Shown here: one piece after another, positions 25,150 to 34,446 of the stretch
Layout: each line of letters begins with the position of its first letter
Numbering within the stretch: the stretch's first letter is position 1
NCBI GenBank assembly: GCA_051879315.1
Contig: JBJELW010000017.1
Location: forward strand, 1 to 64,000
DNA length: 64,000 nucleotides
Origin: Roseburia_C sp051879315
Lineage (GTDB): Bacteria > Bacillota > Clostridia > Lachnospirales > Lachnospiraceae
Reading direction: 5' to 3'
Program-made: the position numbers and the translations under genes
The notes under the pieces: generated by a model
The model's database searches: none
The model's input: only the letters and a program-made list of their open reading frames with translations
What the model was told of the DNA's origin: nothing

Positions 25150-27092
25150 TGGCAAAGGGTTTTTTACCGATTTCAAAACAGGATATGAAGGAAGCAGGCA
25201 TCTCACAGCTGGACTTTGTCTATGTGATTGGTGATGCCTATGTGGATCATCCTTCCTTTGGACCGGCGATCATCAGCCGAGTACTGGAAGCCCATGGATA
25301 CCGGGTGGGCATCATAGCGCAGCCGGATTATCATACCGGGACAAGTGTTACAGTGCTGGGTGAACCCAGACTGGGATTTCTGGTCAGTGCCGGGAATATG
25401 GACTCCATGGTGAATCATTATTCGGTGTCAAAAAAAAGAAGAAAACAAGACGCCTATACACCGGGAGGTGTTATGGGAAAAAGGCCGGATTATGCGGTGG
25501 TTACTTACTGCAACCTGATTCGCCAGACTTACAAGCATACGCCCATCATCATCGGAGGAATCGAGGCCAGTCTGAGACGTCTTGGTCATTATGATTACTG
25601 GTCCAATAAGGTAAAACGATCTATTTTGCTGGATTCCGGGGCGGATTTGATTTCCTATGGTATGGGGGAGAAAAGCATTGTGGAAATCGCAGATGCACTA
25701 AACAGTGGACTGAAGGTTTCGGATATCACTTTCATTGAGGGAACTGTATATAAGACCAGAGATAAGGAAAGCCTCAGTGATGCCATTGCTCTGCCGTCTT
25801 TTGAAGAAATCAAGTCGGATAAGCGGGCTTATGCCAAAAGCTTTTATATTCAATATCAGAATACAGATCCTTTTGCCGCCAGGCGGATTTATGAAACTTA
25901 CGACAAAAAATTATTTGTGGTCCAGAATACACCGGCCAAACCCTTAAGCACCCAGGAAATGGACGATGTGTATGCATTGCCGTATATGCGTACCTATCAT
26001 CCCATCTATGAAAAGGATGGAGGAATACCGGCTATCCGTGAAGTTAAATTCTCCCTGATTAGTAACCGGGGGTGTTTCGGCGGCTGCAGTTTCTGTGCTC
26101 TGACCTTTCATCAGGGGCGGATCGTCCAGTGCCGTAGTCATGAATCCATTCTGGAGGAAGCAAAACTGATGATACGGGATCCTGAATTTAAAGGATATAT
26201 TCATGATGTGGGCGGTCCCACAGCAAATTTCCGGGCACCGGCCTGCAGCAAACAGTTAACAAAGGGAGCCTGCCCGAACAGACAGTGTCTTTTTCCGGAG
26301 CTATGTAAAAATCTTGTGGCAGACCACAGCGATTACATTCAGTTGCTGCGGTCCCTGCGCAGTCTGCCGGGGGTAAAAAAAGTATTTATCCGGTCGGGGA
26401 TTCGATTTGATTATCTGTTGGCTGATCAAAAAACGGATTTCCTGGTGGAATTGTGTAAACATCATGTCAGTGGTCAGCTGAAGGTGGCACCGGAGCATAT
26501 TTCGGATGCGGTACTTTCCAGACTTGGTAAGCCGCCGGTGGCGGTATATAACCGTTTTGTGGAACAGTACCGGCGTACCAATGAGAAACTGGGATTAAAG
26601 CAATATCTGGTTCCTTATCTCATGTCCTCCCATCCGGGTTCCACTTTAAAAGAGGCGGTAGAACTGGCGGAGTATTCCCGGGATCTGGGATATATGCCGG
26701 AACAGGTGCAGGATTTTTATCCGACTCCATCCACCATCAGTACCTGCATGTACTATACCGGACTGGATCCCCGTACTATGGAGCCGGTGTACGTGGCTAC
26801 CAGCCCTCATGAAAAGGCAATGCAGCGGGCGCTGATTCAGTATCGCAATCCGGATAATTATGAACTGGTTTATGAGGCTCTGCAGCTGACTCACAGACAG
26901 GATCTTATCGGATTTGGCAAGAATTGTCTGATTCCACCGCGAAATATGGCAGGGGATAAGAAAGGCACATGGAGAAAAGGACCAAGCCGGCCTGCGCCTC
27001 AAAAGACCGGTCAATCCCGGAAAGGTCAAAAAAATGCTAAGAAAAAAACCTTGAGAAACGTACACAAAAAACATACAGGTGTATCGAAATGA
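25146..27092 (+). CDS. YgiQ family radical SAM protein
   Basis: 648 aa, starting ATGATG inside the end of the preceding gene. The N-terminal YgiQ domain FLPISKQDMKEAGISQLDFVYVIGDAYVDHPSFG is followed by the radical SAM motif NRGCFGGCSFCAL (Cx3Cx2C) near residue 310 and the DUF3362 region at the end, which is basic and low complexity (RNMAGDKKGTWRKGPSRPAP and then Lys-rich). Family function is not known; it is suspected to be an Fe-S enzyme acting on a cofactor. Translationally coupled on both sides by ATGA overlaps. Confidence 0.94.
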   Translation: MMAKGFLPISKQDMKEAGISQLDFVYVIGDAYVDHPSFGPAIISRVLEAHGYRVGIIAQPDYHTGTSVTVLGEPRLGFLVSAGNMDSMVNHYSVSKKRRKQDAYTPGGVMGKRPDYAVVTYCNLIRQTYKHTPIIIGGIEASLRRLGHYDYWSNKVKRSILLDSGADLISYGMGEKSIVEIADALNSGLKVSDITFIEGTVYKTRDKESLSDAIALPSFEEIKSDKRAYAKSFYIQYQNTDPFAARRIYETYDKKLFVVQNTPAKPLSTQEMDDVYALPYMRTYHPIYEKDGGIPAIREVKFSLISNRGCFGGCSFCALTFHQGRIVQCRSHESILEEAKLMIRDPEFKGYIHDVGGPTANFRAPACSKQLTKGACPNRQCLFPELCKNLVADHSDYIQLLRSLRSLPGVKKVFIRSGIRFDYLLADQKTDFLVELCKHHVSGQLKVAPEHISDAVLSRLGKPPVAVYNRFVEQYRRTNEKLGLKQYLVPYLMSSHPGSTLKEAVELAEYSRDLGYMPEQVQDFYPTPSTISTCMYYTGLDPRTMEPVYVATSPHEKAMQRALIQYRNPDNYELVYEALQLTHRQDLIGFGKNCLIPPRNMAGDKKGTWRKGPSRPAPQKTGQSRKGQKNAKKKTLRNVHKKHTGVSK

Positions 27093-28060
27093 AAGAATTT
27101 GTGATAAATAAAAATGAAGCAGGACAGCGCTTCGATAAATATCTGAAGAAATTGCTGAAAGAAGCCCCGGGCAGTTTTATTTATAAAATGCTTCGCAAAA
27201 AGAACATTACCTTAAATGCAAAAAAAGCGGACGGATCGGAACTATTAAAAGAACAGGATCAGGTAAAGCTTTTTTTGTCCGACGAAACCTTTGAAAAGTT
27301 TCATGGAGCAGGGACAGTTGCATCATCCACTCTGTTGGAGCAGCAGTATCCGTACCGCCCGTTGGAGATTATCCATGAGGACGAAGACTGTCTGTTGCTG
27401 AACAAGCCCGCCGGTATGCTTTCCCAAAAAGCAAAACCACAGGATATTTCTGCCAACGAATATGTGATCGGATATCTGCTGCACAGTGAGAGCATTACAC
27501 CGGAATGTCTGGACACCTTTCGTCCTTCTGTCTGTAACCGGCTGGACCGGAATACTTCCGGGATTCTCATAGCAGGAAAGAGTTTACAGGGTTTGCAGCA
27601 CTGGAGTGAGGCATTAAAAAGCCGATGCATAGAAAAATACTATCTGGCATTGGTGGCCGGAAAAGTATCTGGGAATGCATATTTGAAGGGATATCTGACA
27701 AAGGATCATGCCGGCAACCGGGTGACTGTATCGATATCACAGTCAGGGGATGCTGCCTATATTGAAACTGCTTATGAGGTGGAGGAACAGTATCAGACAG
27801 CTACGCTGCTGAGAGTACATCTGATTACCGGACGTACCCATCAGATCCGGGCCCATTTGTCAGCCATCGGACATCCTATCATTGGAGATGCCAAGTATGG
27901 CGATATTTCCGTTAACAAACAATGGAACAAGGCTGCCGGAGTAAGGCGTCAGATGCTTCATGCCTTTGAACTGAAAACATCAGACCAGAAAATCTATCAG
28001 GCAAGGCTGCCGGAGGATATGGAGAGAGCGTTGGAATATGCCGCAAGGAGTAACCTATGA
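27089..28060 (+). CDS. RluA family pseudouridine synthase (RluC/RluD type)
   Basis: 323 aa, ATGA overlap with the YgiQ gene. N-terminal S4-like part (about 1-75), catalytic CNRLDRNTSGILIAGKS near residue 150 with nucleophilic Asp, and HQIRAHLSAIGHPIIGDAKYG near 255, which is diagnostic. The enzyme modifies uridines in 23S rRNA. A second RluA-family gene lies at 47941-48864. This one lacks the AKPxGMxVHP form (it has LNKPAGMLSQK), more like RluC than RluD. Confidence 0.93.
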   Translation: MKEFVINKNEAGQRFDKYLKKLLKEAPGSFIYKMLRKKNITLNAKKADGSELLKEQDQVKLFLSDETFEKFHGAGTVASSTLLEQQYPYRPLEIIHEDEDCLLLNKPAGMLSQKAKPQDISANEYVIGYLLHSESITPECLDTFRPSVCNRLDRNTSGILIAGKSLQGLQHWSEALKSRCIEKYYLALVAGKVSGNAYLKGYLTKDHAGNRVTVSISQSGDAAYIETAYEVEEQYQTATLLRVHLITGRTHQIRAHLSAIGHPIIGDAKYGDISVNKQWNKAAGVRRQMLHAFELKTSDQKIYQARLPEDMERALEYAARSNL

Positions 28061-28704
28061 AAATCTATTTAATGAGACACGGTGAGACCGATTATAATAA
28101 AAAAGGACTTATTCAGGGACGCCTGGATATTCCACTGAATGGGAATGGATTAGAACTGGCCCGTATGACCCGTGAGGGATTTGACCGTGAGGGACTTAAG
28201 TTTGATTACTGCTATTGCAGTCCCCTGATTCGGGCAAGACAGACAGCAGAAATCCTATTGGAGGGAACGGATACCCCGATTACCTATGATGACCGGATCT
28301 GTGAAATGAATTTTGCTGAGGGGGAGGGTGTGCCCCTGAGGGAAATTTCCGAGAATCCGAAGTACAAAAATATTGATTATTTATTCCATGACCCGGAGAA
28401 ATATCATGCCACAGAGCAGGGGGAGGATTACGAAGATCTCTTCCGGCGTGTTTCGGATTTTTTGGAGGGAGAGCTTTATGCTCACGAAAAGGATTACGAA
28501 AATGTGCTGGTGTGCTGTCACGGCGGAATCATTCGGGCATTTCTGGCTTTTATGAAAAAACTGGAGTTGGGAAAATTCTGGGATAATCATCAGCCGAACT
28601 GTAGTGTAAATATTATTGAGATCAAAGATCAGAATCTCAGGATTATAGAAGAACACCGGATTTACTATACACTTCCGGAGGAGAAGAAAGGGACGATACT
28701 CTAA
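28057..28704 (+). CDS. Histidine phosphatase family protein (phosphoglycerate mutase-like)
   Basis: 215 aa, ATGA overlap with the pseudouridine synthase. The phospho-accepting motif MRHGETDYNKKGLIQGRLDIPLN is at residues 6-28 (His8), and CCHGGIIRAFLA near 150 carries the second catalytic His. The substrate cannot be inferred; family members include cobalamin/alpha-ribazole and sugar phosphatases. It shares one base with recU (TAATG). Confidence 0.92.
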   Translation: MKIYLMRHGETDYNKKGLIQGRLDIPLNGNGLELARMTREGFDREGLKFDYCYCSPLIRARQTAEILLEGTDTPITYDDRICEMNFAEGEGVPLREISENPKYKNIDYLFHDPEKYHATEQGEDYEDLFRRVSDFLEGELYAHEKDYENVLVCCHGGIIRAFLAFMKKLELGKFWDNHQPNCSVNIIEIKDQNLRIIEEHRIYYTLPEEKKGTIL

Positions 28705-29237
28705 TGGCAACATGGAATTCCAGAGGATTGCGTGGCTCCACTTTTGAGGAATTTATCAATCGAACCAATGAAAAATACATAGAACATGGTCTTGCTCTGA
28801 TCCAGAAGATTCCCACGCCCATCACTCCCATTAATATTGATAAGGAGAGCCGCCATATTACGCTGGCCTATTTTGAACAGCAGAGCACGGTGGATTATAT
28901 CGGAGTGGTGCAGGGAATCCCTGTATGCTTTGATGCCAAGGAGTGTCACACGGATACCTTTCCACTGGCTAACATTCACGAGCATCAGCTATTGTTTATG
29001 GAGCGGTTTGAGAAACAACAGGGAATCTCTTTTTTGTTGATCTATTTTACAAATCGGGATCAGTTTTATTACATGCGTTTTTCGGAGATGCTTTCATTTT
29101 GGAACCGCGCGCAGGAAGGTGGGCGTAAGAGTTTTCGCTATGAGGAACTGGATCACGAGTTTTTTTTCTCGGGTAAAGGCGGTGTGCTGGTTCCCTATTT
29201 GGATGGTATACAGAAAGATTTATCCGGAAGGGATTGA
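28704..29237 (+). CDS. recU: Holliday junction resolvase RecU-like nuclease
   Basis: 177 aa. It starts MATWNSRGLRGSTFEEFINRTNEKY and has the RecU core VDYIGVVQGIPVCFDAKECHTDTFPLANIHEHQLLFMERF, in which Asp and E/K of the D...D-x-K type nuclease site and the downstream helix are visible. In Firmicutes RecU cleaves Holliday junctions. Family RecU is about 200 aa and usually sits beside a class A PBP gene; here it ends a pseudouridine-synthase operon, so it may be a divergent RecU-like enzyme. Confidence 0.85.
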   Translation: MATWNSRGLRGSTFEEFINRTNEKYIEHGLALIQKIPTPITPINIDKESRHITLAYFEQQSTVDYIGVVQGIPVCFDAKECHTDTFPLANIHEHQLLFMERFEKQQGISFLLIYFTNRDQFYYMRFSEMLSFWNRAQEGGRKSFRYEELDHEFFFSGKGGVLVPYLDGIQKDLSGRD

Positions 29238-29262
29238 CAAAGACAGAATGATTTGTTATGGT
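29234..29262 (+). promoter_or_regulatory. Promoter of the his operon
   Basis: TTGACA (29234-29239) starting inside the recU stop region, a 17-bp spacer and TATGGT (29257-29262). A small hairpin AGCAC/GTGCT (about 29271-29286) lies between it and the ribosome site of hisZ. I see no T-box or leader peptide rich in His codons. Confidence 0.72.
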
Positions 29263-29309
29263 AGCATGGTAGCACACTAAAGTGCTTGCTTATTTTATCG
29301 GAGGTTAGA

Positions 29310-30503
29310 ATGAAAAATCAACTGTTACATACACCGGAGGGTGTGAGAGATATCTATAGTGAGGAATGTGAAAAGAAGCTGGAGCTGCAGAACAGACTGC
29401 ATCGGATTCTGGGTACCTACGGATACCATAGCATCCAGACTCCCACTTTTGAATTCTTTGATATATTTGGGAAGGAGATTGGTACTACTCCTTCCAAAGA
29501 ACTTTATAAATTTTTTGACCGGGAGGGAAATACCCTGGTTCTTAGACCGGATATCACACCTTCCATTGCACGATGTGCGGCAAAATATTTTGTGGACGAG
29601 GACATGCCCATCCGCCTGTGTTACATGGGAAATACTTTTATCAATAACCATAGTTATCAGGGACGTCTGAAGGAATGTACCCAGCTGGGGGCAGAGCTCA
29701 TCGGTGAGGATTCCGTGGACGGGGACGCAGAGATGATTTCCATGACCATCGAGTCCCTGAAGGAATGTGGTTTAAAGGAATTTCAGATTAGTGTAGGCCA
29801 TGTGGATTTCTTCCAGGGGCTGATGGAGGCAGCCGGGTTTGATGAAGAACAGGAGCAGGTGATCCGGGATCTGATTGCAAACAAGAATTATTTTGGTGTG
29901 GAGGAGGAAATTGCCGGTTATCCCCTTTCGGATAATTTGAAAGAACTTTTCTCCATGCTTGGCAGGCTTTATAATCAGGCGGCAGATTTTGCGGTGGCAA
30001 AGACAGTGGCCATGGAATATCCCAAAGTATATGATGCCATCTGCCGCCTGGAGGAGCTGGATGCAGTGTTGAAGCTGTACCAGGTGGATTCCTATGTGAC
30101 ATACGAATTCGGTATGTTGACGGATTACCATTATTATACCGGAGTCATTTTCGCGGGATATACTTTCGGAAGCGGAGAGCCTATTGTGAGAGGTGGCCGT
30201 TACAACAACCTGCTGGCACATTTTGGAAAGGATGCAGCCTCCATCGGATTTGCATTTGTGGTGGATCAGCTGATGACAGCCATTGCCAGACAGCATATTG
30301 AAATTCCTACCCTGCATGATACCACTTTGATTGTGTATGGTCCGGACAGCCAGAAGGAGGCTTTGGACCGTGCCCGCAGCATGAGGGCAGAGGGTAAAAA
30401 AGTGGAACTGATGCGTCGCAGTCAAAGTCACAGCAGAGAGGATTATGAAAAATATGCGGCCCGTAACCAGATCAAAGAGATCACATTTATGGATGGAGAG
30501 TAA
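29310..30503 (+). CDS. hisZ: ATP phosphoribosyltransferase regulatory subunit
   Basis: 397 aa from the ATG at 29310 behind CGGAGG; the frame reaches back to 29286 without support. A class II aminoacyl-tRNA-synthetase-like fold: motif 2-like LRPDITPSIARCAAKYF and motif 3-like GRYNNLLAHFGKDAASIGFAF, but it lacks the anticodon-binding domain of HisRS. N-terminus LLHTPEGVRDIYSEECEKK. It is the partner needed by the short form of HisG, encoded next, as in species with hetero-octameric enzyme. Confidence 0.96.
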   Translation: MKNQLLHTPEGVRDIYSEECEKKLELQNRLHRILGTYGYHSIQTPTFEFFDIFGKEIGTTPSKELYKFFDREGNTLVLRPDITPSIARCAAKYFVDEDMPIRLCYMGNTFINNHSYQGRLKECTQLGAELIGEDSVDGDAEMISMTIESLKECGLKEFQISVGHVDFFQGLMEAAGFDEEQEQVIRDLIANKNYFGVEEEIAGYPLSDNLKELFSMLGRLYNQAADFAVAKTVAMEYPKVYDAICRLEELDAVLKLYQVDSYVTYEFGMLTDYHYYTGVIFAGYTFGSGEPIVRGGRYNNLLAHFGKDAASIGFAFVVDQLMTAIARQHIEIPTLHDTTLIVYGPDSQKEALDRARSMRAEGKKVELMRRSQSHSREDYEKYAARNQIKEITFMDGE

Positions 30504-30504
30504 G

Positions 30505-31155
30505 ATGGAAGAGAGATATTTAACCTTTGCCTTAGGTAAGGGAAGATTGGCAAATAAAACATTAGAGACATTCGAAAAGATCGGAATTACCTGCGAGGAA
30601 ATGAAAGATAAAAGTACCAGAAAACTGATATTTGTAAATGAAGAGTTGAAACTTCGATTTTTCCTTGCCAAGGGGCCCGATGTTCCCACCTATGTGGAAT
30701 ACGGTGCGGCGGATATCGGTATCGTGGGACGGGATACCATCTTAGAGGAAGCAAGAAATATTTATGAAGTGCTGGATCTGGGATTTGGCAAATGCCGCAT
30801 GTGTATTTGTGGTCCGAAGGAAGCGAAGGATCTGCTGCAGCATCACGAGCTGATTCGGGTAGCCACCAAGTATCCCCGCATTGCCAAGGATTATTTTTAT
30901 AATAAAAAGCATCAGACCGTAGAGATTATCAAATTAAACGGATCTATCGAGCTGGCGCCTATCGTAGGACTTTCCGAAGTGATCTGCGATATTGTGGAGA
31001 CCGGTTCCACTCTAAGAGAAAATGGTCTGGAAGTGTTGGAGGAGGTTTGTCCCTTATCTGCCCGCATGGTGGTAAATCAGGTGAGTATGAAGATGGAACA
31101 TGACCGGATCACCAAATTGATTACGGATTTGAAAACAGTATTGCAGGAGGGATAG
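30505..31155 (+). CDS. hisG: ATP phosphoribosyltransferase, short catalytic subunit
   Basis: 216 aa from ATG at 30505, one base after the hisZ stop, so translation is coupled. LTFALGKGRLANKTLETFEKIG is the family N-terminus; EYGAADIGIVGRDTI and IVETGSTLRENGLEV form the PRPP-binding part. There is no C-terminal ACT-like domain, so histidine feedback must act through HisZ. First step of the pathway. Confidence 0.97.
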   Translation: MEERYLTFALGKGRLANKTLETFEKIGITCEEMKDKSTRKLIFVNEELKLRFFLAKGPDVPTYVEYGAADIGIVGRDTILEEARNIYEVLDLGFGKCRMCICGPKEAKDLLQHHELIRVATKYPRIAKDYFYNKKHQTVEIIKLNGSIELAPIVGLSEVICDIVETGSTLRENGLEVLEEVCPLSARMVVNQVSMKMEHDRITKLITDLKTVLQEG

Positions 31156-31159
31156 ATAT

Positions 31160-32452
31160 ATGAGAATCTTGAAATTAACCAAAGAAACAGAAGAAAATAT
31201 TTTAGAGAATCTGCTGAAGCGCAGCCCTAACAGTTATGGAAAATATGAGGCCAGTGTGAATGAAATTATTGCCAATGTGCGGGAAAACAGGGACGCAGCA
31301 ATTTTTGAATATACAGCCCGCTTTGATGGGGCACAGATAGATGCATCCAATATCTTAGTAACAGAGGATGAAATCAAAGAGGCTTATGACGCTGTGGATC
31401 CTAAGCTGTTGGAAGTAATCCGCAAAGCATTGGTCAATATCCGCAACTATCACGAGAAACAGATACAAAACAGCTGGTTTACCAGCCAGGATACCGGCAT
31501 TATCTTAGGTCAGAAAGTGACTGCTTTGGAGCGTGTGGGAGTTTATGTGCCGGGAGGAAAGGCAGTATATCCTTCCTCTGTTTTGATGAATATCCTGCCT
31601 GCAAAGGTAGCCGGCGTGGATGAGATTATTATGACAACACCGCCGGGGAAGGATGGTAAGGTCAATCCTTCTACTTTGGTGGCAGCGAAAGAGGCAGGAG
31701 CAGACAAAATTTACAAGGTGGGAGGCGCCCAGGCCATTGCGGCATTAGCCTTTGGTACGGAGAGTATTCCCAAAGTGGACAAGATCGTGGGACCCGGAAA
31801 TATTTATGTGGCATTGGCCAAAAAAGCGGTATTCGGCTATGTCAGCATTGATTCCATTGCAGGCCCCAGTGAGATTCTGGTTTTGGCGGATGACTCCGCA
31901 AATCCCCGTTTTGTTGCGGCAGATTTATTATCCCAGGCAGAGCATGACGAGATGGCTTCCGCTATTCTGATTACTACCAGTCAGAAACTGGCAGAGCAGG
32001 TTTCAGAAGAGGTGGATCGGTTTGTTGCAGAACTTTCGAGAAAAGAGATTATTCAGAAGTCTTTGGATAATTATGGATATATTCTGGTGGCGGATGACAT
32101 GGATCAGGCCATCAAGACGGTAAATGCCATCGCCTCCGAACACATGGAGATTGTCACCAGAAATCCTTTTGAAGTTATGACTAAGGTTCGGAATGCAGGT
32201 GCCATCTTTATCGGTGAGTACAGCAGCGAGCCTTTGGGTGATTATTTTGCAGGTCCGAATCACGTGCTGCCCACCAACGGAACCGCCAAGTTTTTCTCTG
32301 CGTTGTCCGTGGATGATTTTATCAAAAAGTCAAGCATCATCTCTTATTCTAAGGATGCGCTGCAGGCAGTTTATAAGGATATTGCACAGTTTGCGGAGTG
32401 TGAACAGCTCACCGCACATGCAAATTCCATCAAGGTACGTTTTGAAGAGTAA
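31160..32452 (+). CDS. hisD: Histidinol dehydrogenase
   Basis: 430 aa, normal length. Motifs: RVGVYVPGGKAVYPSSVLMNILPAKVAGV, IVGPGNIYVALAKKAVFGYVSID, SEILVLADDSANPRF, LLSQAEHDEMAS (with the zinc ligands Gln/His), and GPNHVLPT near the end. Two successive NAD-dependent oxidations of histidinol to histidine. Four nt after hisG. Confidence 0.98.
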   Translation: MRILKLTKETEENILENLLKRSPNSYGKYEASVNEIIANVRENRDAAIFEYTARFDGAQIDASNILVTEDEIKEAYDAVDPKLLEVIRKALVNIRNYHEKQIQNSWFTSQDTGIILGQKVTALERVGVYVPGGKAVYPSSVLMNILPAKVAGVDEIIMTTPPGKDGKVNPSTLVAAKEAGADKIYKVGGAQAIAALAFGTESIPKVDKIVGPGNIYVALAKKAVFGYVSIDSIAGPSEILVLADDSANPRFVAADLLSQAEHDEMASAILITTSQKLAEQVSEEVDRFVAELSRKEIIQKSLDNYGYILVADDMDQAIKTVNAIASEHMEIVTRNPFEVMTKVRNAGAIFIGEYSSEPLGDYFAGPNHVLPTNGTAKFFSALSVDDFIKKSSIISYSKDALQAVYKDIAQFAECEQLTAHANSIKVRFEE

Positions 32453-32462
32453 AAATTAGCAG

Positions 32463-32503
32463 GAGGGGTTCTATGGAAAACAAGAGGGGTTCTACGGGAA
32501 ACA
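32463..32503 (+). repeat. 21-bp in-frame tandem duplication at the hisB start
   Basis: Two 20-bp units, 32463-32482 and 32484-32503, differ at two positions with a 21-bp period (7 codons). The first carries GAGGGG plus the ATG used now, the second the same with ACG. The duplicated part encodes RGS-MENK then RGS-TGNR. Confidence 0.85.
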
Positions 32504-33087
32504 GGAGAGTTGGGGAATATACTCGGAAAACAAAAGAAACGGACATTTATCTGTCTTTTGGCATAGATGGTAGCGGTAAATCTGAAGTAGATACCGGCAT
32601 CGGTTTTTTTGATCATATGCTTGAGGGATTTGCAAGACATGGTCTGTTTGATCTAAAAGCAAAAGTCACCGGGGATTTGTCTGTGGATTGCCACCATACC
32701 ATTGAGGATACGGGTATTGTACTGGGAAATGCCATTGCAAAAGCAGTGGGAGACAAGAAAGGAATCAAGCGTTATGGCAGCTGCATTCTCCCCATGGATG
32801 AGACCTTGGTTCTATGTGCCATCGACTTGTCCGGCAGACCCTATCTGTCCTTTGATGCCGATTTCACCACAGACCGGGTTGGTTACATGGACACGGAGAT
32901 GGTGAAGGAATTTTTCTATGCGGTATCCTACACTGCGGCAATGAATCTCCACATCAAAGTGTTGACACCGGGCAATAATCATCATATGATCGAGGCGATG
33001 TTTAAAGCATTTGCCAAGGCATTGGATGCAGCCACCACAGTGGACGAACGAATCACCGATATACTTTCAACGAAAGGTAGTTTGTAG
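32473..33087 (+). CDS. hisB: Imidazoleglycerol-phosphate dehydratase
   Basis: 204 aa. Conserved blocks RKTKETDIYLSFGIDGSGKSEVDTGIGFFDHML, ARHGLFDL, DCHHTIEDTGIVLG and NNHHMIEAMFKAFAKAL give the double HHxxE/HxxxH manganese site. It is about 7-10 residues longer at the N-terminus than usual because of an in-frame 21-bp tandem duplication covering the ribosome site and start codon (32463-32482 and 32484-32503); the second copy has ACG in place of ATG. Without phosphatase fusion, as in most Firmicutes. Confidence 0.97.
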   Translation: MENKRGSTGNRRVGEYTRKTKETDIYLSFGIDGSGKSEVDTGIGFFDHMLEGFARHGLFDLKAKVTGDLSVDCHHTIEDTGIVLGNAIAKAVGDKKGIKRYGSCILPMDETLVLCAIDLSGRPYLSFDADFTTDRVGYMDTEMVKEFFYAVSYTAAMNLHIKVLTPGNNHHMIEAMFKAFAKALDAATTVDERITDILSTKGSL

Positions 33088-33088
33088 G

Positions 33089-34369
33089 ATGGATCATAAA
33101 AATATCGTAGCAACCATTTATTTGAAGGACGGGGAAGCAGTTAAATCCCGTGAAGATCTTACTGTATTGGAGGATTGGGCGGCCCTGGCCAAATTCTACA
33201 GTGACAGTGGAGTAGACAAGATTTATGTCTTTGATCTGTCCACCACAGATGAGGAGCATGAAAAAAATATACACCGTATCAAGGATATCTATCGTCTGGT
33301 GGAAATACCGCTTTGCGCCGGCGGCAATATCAATCGGCTGGAAGATATGAAAAAGTTCTTTTATGCGGGCTGTAAACAGGTTATGCTGAATGGAGCAAAA
33401 TCCATCAGTATCTCCTTGGCTGCAGAAGGAAGTAAGCGTTTCGGAAAAGACCGGATCTTAGTGTCCGTGGAAAACGTGGATTTTCTGTTTAAGAATAGTA
33501 AACAGCTCAGCGAATATTTTCATGAGATGCTGGTACTGGATCCGGAAATGATTGATGGTGTGGAGAATATAACCGACATTCCTTATGTGGTAAAATATGA
33601 TACCTATGATAAGGAGCGAATGGTGAACACTCTTCGCCGTGAGAATGTACGGGGAATCTGTGGTGCCTATATCGATGATCCGGAGGTTGATATCATGCGG
33701 TTGAAGGCAACCTTTGCGGAATGCGGCATCCGAATGGATAATTTTGCTCCGGCCTTAAAATGGAGTGATTTAAAGAAAAATTCCGACGGAATGGTGCCGG
33801 TGATTGTACAGGATTATCGTACGGCAGAAGTTTTGATGCTGGCTTATATGAACGAGGAGTCTTTCAATGCCACCATCACCAGCGGAAAGATGACCTATTA
33901 CAGCAGAAGCCGTCAACAGCTTTGGTTGAAGGGGGAGACCAGCGGACATCTGCAATTTGTGAAATCCCTCACTGCAGACTGCGATTATGACACTATCCTG
34001 GCGAAAGTATCCCAGGTAGGTGTGGCATGTCATACCGGATCCCGAAGCTGCTTTTTCCGGGAAATTGTGAAGAAACAGTATGTGGAAAAAAATCCCTTGC
34101 AGGTATTTGAGGATGTCTATGACGTCATCATGGACCGCAAAGAAAATCGTAAGGTGGGTTCTTACACCAATTATCTGTTTGACAAGGGACTGGATAAGAT
34201 TCTGAAAAAAGTCGGAGAAGAAGCTACGGAGATTGTCATTGCGGCCAAGAATCAGGATCCCCAGGAAGTGGTGGGCGAAATTTCTGATTTTTTATATCAT
34301 GTCATGGTGTTAATGGCGGAACAGGGAGTTACCTGGGAGGATATTACAGAGGAATTGGCCAAGAGATAA
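33089..34369 (+). CDS. hisI: HisF/HisA-like domain fused to bifunctional HisI-HisE
   Basis: 426 aa from ATG 33089, one base past the hisB stop. Residues 1-215 have the phosphate-barrel fold of HisF/HisA: NIVATIYLKDGEAV, DKIYVFDLSTTDE, IPLCAGGNINRLEDMKKFFYAGCKQVMLN. Where HisF has its two catalytic Asp, this domain appears to have Tyr11 (IYLKDG) and Glu128 (LVSVEN), so cyclase or isomerase activity is doubtful. HisI, phosphoribosyl-AMP cyclohydrolase, is about 221-328 with DCDYDTILAKVSQVGVACHTGSRSCFF (zinc Cys314 and Cys321). HisE, the pyrophosphohydrolase, is about 335-426 with KVGEEATEIVIAAKNQD. HisI/HisE activities follow from intact motifs; the role of the first domain is inference. Last gene of the his operon; hisC, hisH, hisA and hisF are not in the window. 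Confidence 0.93.
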   Translation: MDHKNIVATIYLKDGEAVKSREDLTVLEDWAALAKFYSDSGVDKIYVFDLSTTDEEHEKNIHRIKDIYRLVEIPLCAGGNINRLEDMKKFFYAGCKQVMLNGAKSISISLAAEGSKRFGKDRILVSVENVDFLFKNSKQLSEYFHEMLVLDPEMIDGVENITDIPYVVKYDTYDKERMVNTLRRENVRGICGAYIDDPEVDIMRLKATFAECGIRMDNFAPALKWSDLKKNSDGMVPVIVQDYRTAEVLMLAYMNEESFNATITSGKMTYYSRSRQQLWLKGETSGHLQFVKSLTADCDYDTILAKVSQVGVACHTGSRSCFFREIVKKQYVEKNPLQVFEDVYDVIMDRKENRKVGSYTNYLFDKGLDKILKKVGEEATEIVIAAKNQDPQEVVGEISDFLYHVMVLMAEQGVTWEDITEELAKR

Positions 34370-34446
34370 ACATAATCTTTCTTCCATCTACATAAACTAT
34401 AGAGACAGGTTTATTATGAGCTGATGTTTATAGGGGGAAGAAGAAA

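Noticed and set aside
29772..30689. Long antisense frame (305 codons) opposite hisZ/hisG
   Set aside because: It lies opposite two clear his genes, has no ribosome site and its protein looks like low-quality hydrophobic/cysteine-rich text; typical shadow frame.
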